A DNA stretch of 64,000 nucleotides from Todiramphus chloris collaris. Its lineage: Eukaryota > Chordata > Aves > Coraciiformes > Alcedinidae. Position 1 is the first letter of the stretch. Each line of letters opens with the position of its first letter. The notes under the pieces are model-generated. The model did no database searches. It was not told where the DNA came from and saw only the letters and a list, made by a program, of their open reading frames with translations. Positions 60,401 through 64,000 of the stretch are shown here, in pieces. The DNA lies in NCBI GenBank assembly GCA_025345505.1, contig JANVCC010000071.1, positions 5,102,451-5,166,450 of the forward strand. Direction: 5' to 3'. A program made the translations under genes and the position numbers.

Positions 60401-63400
60401 CAGGATGGTCTGGTGCCCTCCCATTACCTCAACGGAGGAGGACGAGAGGGGTGCAGGGAAGAAGGACCATCCTGCAGGGCAGAAAGGGCCGTGGCAAGTC
60501 CAGCAGCTCTGGTGCTTGCTCAGAAAAGACAGAGGATGGAGAGACACAAGCCCAGGATGAGTCCAGTCATCACTCACTGTCCTGCTTGCTCTGGGTCCAC
60601 AGTGTGACGTCCTCGCCCGGAGGCAGGCTCATGAGACACTCCACAGCCTCCTCACGGGTCAGGTTCTGGAAACTGGTGTTGTTCACCTGCCACAGAAAAC
60701 CACTTAGACACGGCCCCGCCGGTGGGACAGGTACCAGCAGGGGTCCTGGGGATGGCAGTGCCCAGGGCAGGCTGGGAGAGCTAACTGGTCCCTGTCACAA
60801 CCCCCGGTAGCCCCAGGGAGGGCCTCTGGGCCCACTGAGGCTGGACCCTGTGAGCTGTTAGCATGGTGCTGGAAACAGGACCGACCCCTCAGGCAGTGCT
60901 CATGGGAGCACGGGCCACAGACACCATCGCTGACCCAAAACGATGCCCAGCAGGAGAAATCCAAACCCTGAGCAGGTACCGGGCCCAAGAGGGACGGGGC
61001 CAGTCCAGGTGCAGAAGCATTCGGAGCTGTCCCCAGCCCTGGGTACCTGCAGGATCTGGTCCCCCTCCCGGATGCCCTGGCTGGCAGCTGGGCTCCCCTC
61101 CTGCACGCTCGACACGAAGATGCCCACGTCGTTCCCGCCAGCCAACCGCAGCCCGATGCTCTTGGCTTTCACAAAGCGCACGACCCTGGAGTCGGTGCTG
61201 TACCTGCCACGGGGGAAGCTGCACTCAGCCCATCGGTGACGCCGGGGACAGCGCAGGGGTCACCAGCCCCGTGACTCCAACCCTGTGCGGGAGCAGCTCC
61301 CCGTGTGCCCCAGCCCTTCCCTGCCGCCCCTCGCAGATGTACCCGTTCTTGCAGGCGGCTCGGGCAGCAAGGCTGGCCTGGGGGCCATGGCAGCCGTCCC
61401 CCTCCACAGCTTCCAGCAGCTCTGCGGGGAAGGAGGACTGGTCCAGGAGGCAGCGGTGGCTGTGCCACTGCTGGGACAGCCGAAGCACAGGGAGACCCGG
61501 TGCAGCTCTGCCAGGGGGGTTTGGGCAGCAGAGACAAACAGAAGCCTGGAGCCAAGTCACTGCCCTTGGCTCCCCTGGCCCGGTCTGAGCTCACTCACCG
61601 GGGCTCTGAGCATTGTCCACGATCATGTTGGCTGCAGGGTCCCTGTTCGAGCGTCTCCTCTCCCTGGAACAAGTCGGGGCAGGATTTAGGTAGGTCACAG
61701 AGGCAGGTGCTGATGGGCACAGGCAGTGCCAAGTGGGCAACAGGGAGAGCGGAGCAAGCTGGGAGGTAAATGGCACCTCCAGGGTGAAGTGGCTGCAGGA
61801 TGGAGGAGAACCAGCTCCTCCAGACCGGCAGAGAACACAGCGGGGTCTGGCGGGGGAGAGGGGGGCTCATGGAGCCGGGGCCAGGCTTACGATGCTGAAT
61901 TCACCGTGGCAGCAGCTGGAGGTCGCGAGGAGGTCTTAGGGGATGGCAGAGGGGACGGCTCAGAGCCGATGTCAGAGATGTCTGCAGCAAGGGGAGGGGA
62001 AGGGAGAGGCGTTAGTGACCATCCAGCCCCCGTGCCCCGTCCTGTCACCGCAGCCCCTCACCATCCATCCGGGAGCTGTCGCTCTGGCTGTCTTCTGTGT
62101 CGAGGATGTTGACCAGGAACTGCCGGTGGTCCCGGAGGATGAGCAGGGTCAGGGTCCCTTCTGCCCGCTCGATAAGCTGCTGGGTGTCAGCCAGGGACAT
62201 GTCCTCACTGGCCACCCCATTGATCTGGAGGAGGCAGAGCAGGAGGCCTCAGGGCACTCACCCCCAGGAAAGCCGCCCCCAGGAAAGTCCCTCTCGAACA
62301 GGATGCTCCAGCTGCCACCTTCCTGGTCCCTTCCCAGCCCCTCCAGCCTGGCTCCAGTTCCCACAGCTTCATCTATCCTGAGCTGCACACCCATTCCTGG
62401 CTGCCTCCCAGGGGAAACAAATTAGTGGGGTAATTAACTCCCACTTGAGCTGCAGGAGACCCCTGCACAGAGGCAGGAGCTGCAGAAACCAGCTCAGATG
62501 CTGCTCAGTTTTGCTTTGCCCAGCGCTGCCCTCCCATGCACTGGATTGGTGCTGAGGAGTCAGGCCCCAAGCAGATCATGGGGCTGTGATCTCTCTGAGG
62601 TGCAGCAGTTTTTCCCACTGGATTGCTGGGATGAAATCCCTCCTATTTGCCCCAGAGTTGCTTTGGTTCCAGTTCCCAGCAGCCACAGGCCTGCCTGGCT
62701 CACGTATGCAGATGAAGCATCACTGTCCCTCCGTTTCCTCGTCCCAGGCAATGTAAACACGGCTTCACCTGACACACACTGAACACCTGAGCTCCTGGGG
62801 TCACAGCTCCCGCGTGGGGACACACACGTGTGACACGTGTCAACGTGGTGTGGGGACAGCGGGGTGAACGGGATCCCACTGTGGGAGCTGGACAAGCCAG
62901 CTCTGGTTGAACGGCGTGGGGCTGCCTCAGCCAGCAAGCCCCAGTACGGCAGGAGCTGGTCCCCAAGAGCCCGCGCTGGTGGTGGCTCGGGTACCAGGAC
63001 AGGGTGTGGGCACCACACAGAGCTGTCTCCAGCCAAGCTGCCATCCTTAGCAGGCAGCCAAGAGAAGCACACTCTTGGTGACAGTAGCCAGGATGAGCCA
63101 CCTAAGGAGGGGGCTGTGAGGTCCCCAGCACACGCTGTGCACCCTGTGGGCCCCTGTACCTTCAGGATGAGGTCTCCCTCCTGCAAGGAGCTGTGCTTCG
63201 CCGCCAGCCCGTTCTCCACTATGTGCTTGATGAAGAGCTGACTTCCCAGTTTCAGGCCGTACTCTGTACCAGGGAGAGCCCGTGACAGTGCCAGAGGTGG
63301 GCAGATGCAGGACCCCCTCAAGGTCCCCCCTCACCATCACCCCACAAGCCTGCCCCAGCTCCCCTTAGGGCACTAACAAGCCCCAGAGCTGAGCTCTGCA

Positions 63401-64000
63401 GCCCCAGACTGAGGCCAGGCAGGTTTGGTGCACCCAGCAGGGCGTGCGCTGTCCCCTTGCCGTGTGCCAGACCCTGGCACCAACTCTGCCATCGCCTCTG
63501 CCCCAGGGGCACGCACGGGACCCAGGGACAGAGGCAGCAGGAGAACCTCACCTTCGTTCTGCTGCTGCTTCACGAGGACTGACGTGATGGGCTTCATCGG
63601 CACGTCCCGGTGCGGCAGCCGCTTGAAGCCTGACACCAGGGCCAGCCCGTTGGTGTCACGTTTGTGGCCGAAGCCATTGGTGGAGCGGTGCCGGCCGTAG
63701 CCCCTCTGATCCAAGCCGCTGCTGGGCCTCTGCCTCCAGTGACCGCTGTCCTGGCTTCGCCTCCTGCTCCGGGACGCTGGCTTGTTGTGGCAGTGGCCAT
63801 CCCGGTGGTGGCCAGAGCTCCTCTCGCTGGACGAGTCTCCGTCGTAGCCCTTGCTGTGGTCCAGGTCATCCCGGGAGTGGTGCAGGGCTGGATCCTCCCT
63901 GCACAACCCATACTCCTCATCCGAGTCATAGTGCCGGGCTGCGGTGGGGGACCCAGAGCTGCTCTTCCTCACAGGGACGTGGACTGTCTTCGGTCTTCTC
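57431..64000 (-). CDS. TJP3: Tight junction protein ZO-3, 3' part (partial at window edge)
   Basis: MAGUK scaffold of epithelial tight junctions linking claudins and occludin to actin. Sixteen exons are in the window: 63552-64000 (cut), 63160-63263, 62062-62224, 61891-61981, 61599-61663, 61343-61421, 61047-61203, 60578-60686, 59896-60115, 59367-59563, 59076-59171, 58716-58786, 58328-58639, 58002-58202, 57657-57700, 57431-57530. They encode the last 818 residues in one phase-consistent frame. PDZ1 lies beyond the edge. A basic/Ser-rich linker leads to PDZ2 ('[20 protein letters not shown]'), then PDZ3 ('[16 protein letters not shown]'). The SH3 domain follows ('[13 protein letters not shown]'), then the degenerate guanylate-kinase domain ('[16 protein letters not shown]') and an acidic tail. 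It ends in '[11 protein letters not shown]', a PDZ-binding C-terminus like human TDL. It converges with APBA3, as in human. Confidence 0.95.
57905..57998. repeat. 36-bp minisatellite interrupted by an assembly gap in a TJP3 intron
   Basis: Units of 36 bases starting 'tatgggaggacctgcctgcc' lie on both sides of ten Ns (57941-57950), and a diverged partial unit ends at the exon donor near 58001. The repeat content explains why the assembly failed here. True copy number is unknown. Confidence 0.9.
57941..57950. other. Assembly gap (10 N)
   Basis: Ten ambiguous bases inside the TJP3 intron between exons 58002-58202 and 57657-57700. Ten is a placeholder length. Confidence 0.99.

Noticed and set aside
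60108-60578. A missing micro-exon in TJP3 between SH3 and PDZ3 exons
   Set aside because: The phase problem vanishes with the acceptor seven bases upstream (ctctag, exon to 60115), which also restores the conserved 'QDIYRKM' junction.

Overview
The window is vertebrate nuclear DNA, almost certainly from a bird. The evidence is several 5'-truncated CR1 LINE copies, two fragments of a familiar avian ERV LTR type, short GT-AG introns in compact GC-rich genes, and a gene order matching the human 19p13.3 / chicken chromosome 28 block. The species cannot be named from sequence alone. There is one 10-base N gap, at 57941-57950.

Layout. 1-20 kb is gene-poor and richer in AT; it holds CR1 copies, two LTR-like fragments and simple repeats. 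Next come MATK (+, 20.1-24.2 kb), a complexin-3/4-type gene (+, 25.5-27.0 kb), and an 8.7 kb non-coding stretch with conserved-looking AT-rich islands and a large 9-bp-period minisatellite. RAX2 (+, 35.7-38.3 kb) is followed by a second non-coding stretch. A MALT1-like paracaspase, probably PCASP2, lies on the minus strand (41.4-46.8 kb). MRPL54 (-) and APBA3 (+) sit head to head across a 186-bp CpG-rich gap. TJP3 (-, 57.4 kb to beyond 64 kb) is cut by the window edge before its first PDZ domain.

All seven genes were reconstructed exon by exon. Splice sites and reading phases close without internal stops, giving MATK 447 aa, complexin 153 aa, RAX2 228 aa, paracaspase 741 or 742 aa, MRPL54 121 aa, APBA3 748 aa, and 818 aa of TJP3. 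Apart from the complexin and the paracaspase, the order matches human 19p13.3. Those two genes are absent from the human locus, but their relatives CPLX4, RAX and MALT1 lie in the same order and relative orientation on human chromosome 18, and CSK-LMAN1L-CPLX3 on chromosome 15 mirrors MATK-complexin. The window therefore preserves an ancestral paralogon that mammals have thinned.

Functionally, the complexin and RAX2 point to retina and photoreceptors, and the non-coding DNA around them carries GGATTA/TAATCC sites typical of OTX/CRX targets. MATK and the paracaspase belong to blood and immune signalling. APBA3 and TJP3 are membrane-associated scaffold proteins, and MRPL54 is a mitochondrial ribosome protein. 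I found no tRNA, rRNA, CRISPR array or prokaryotic feature.
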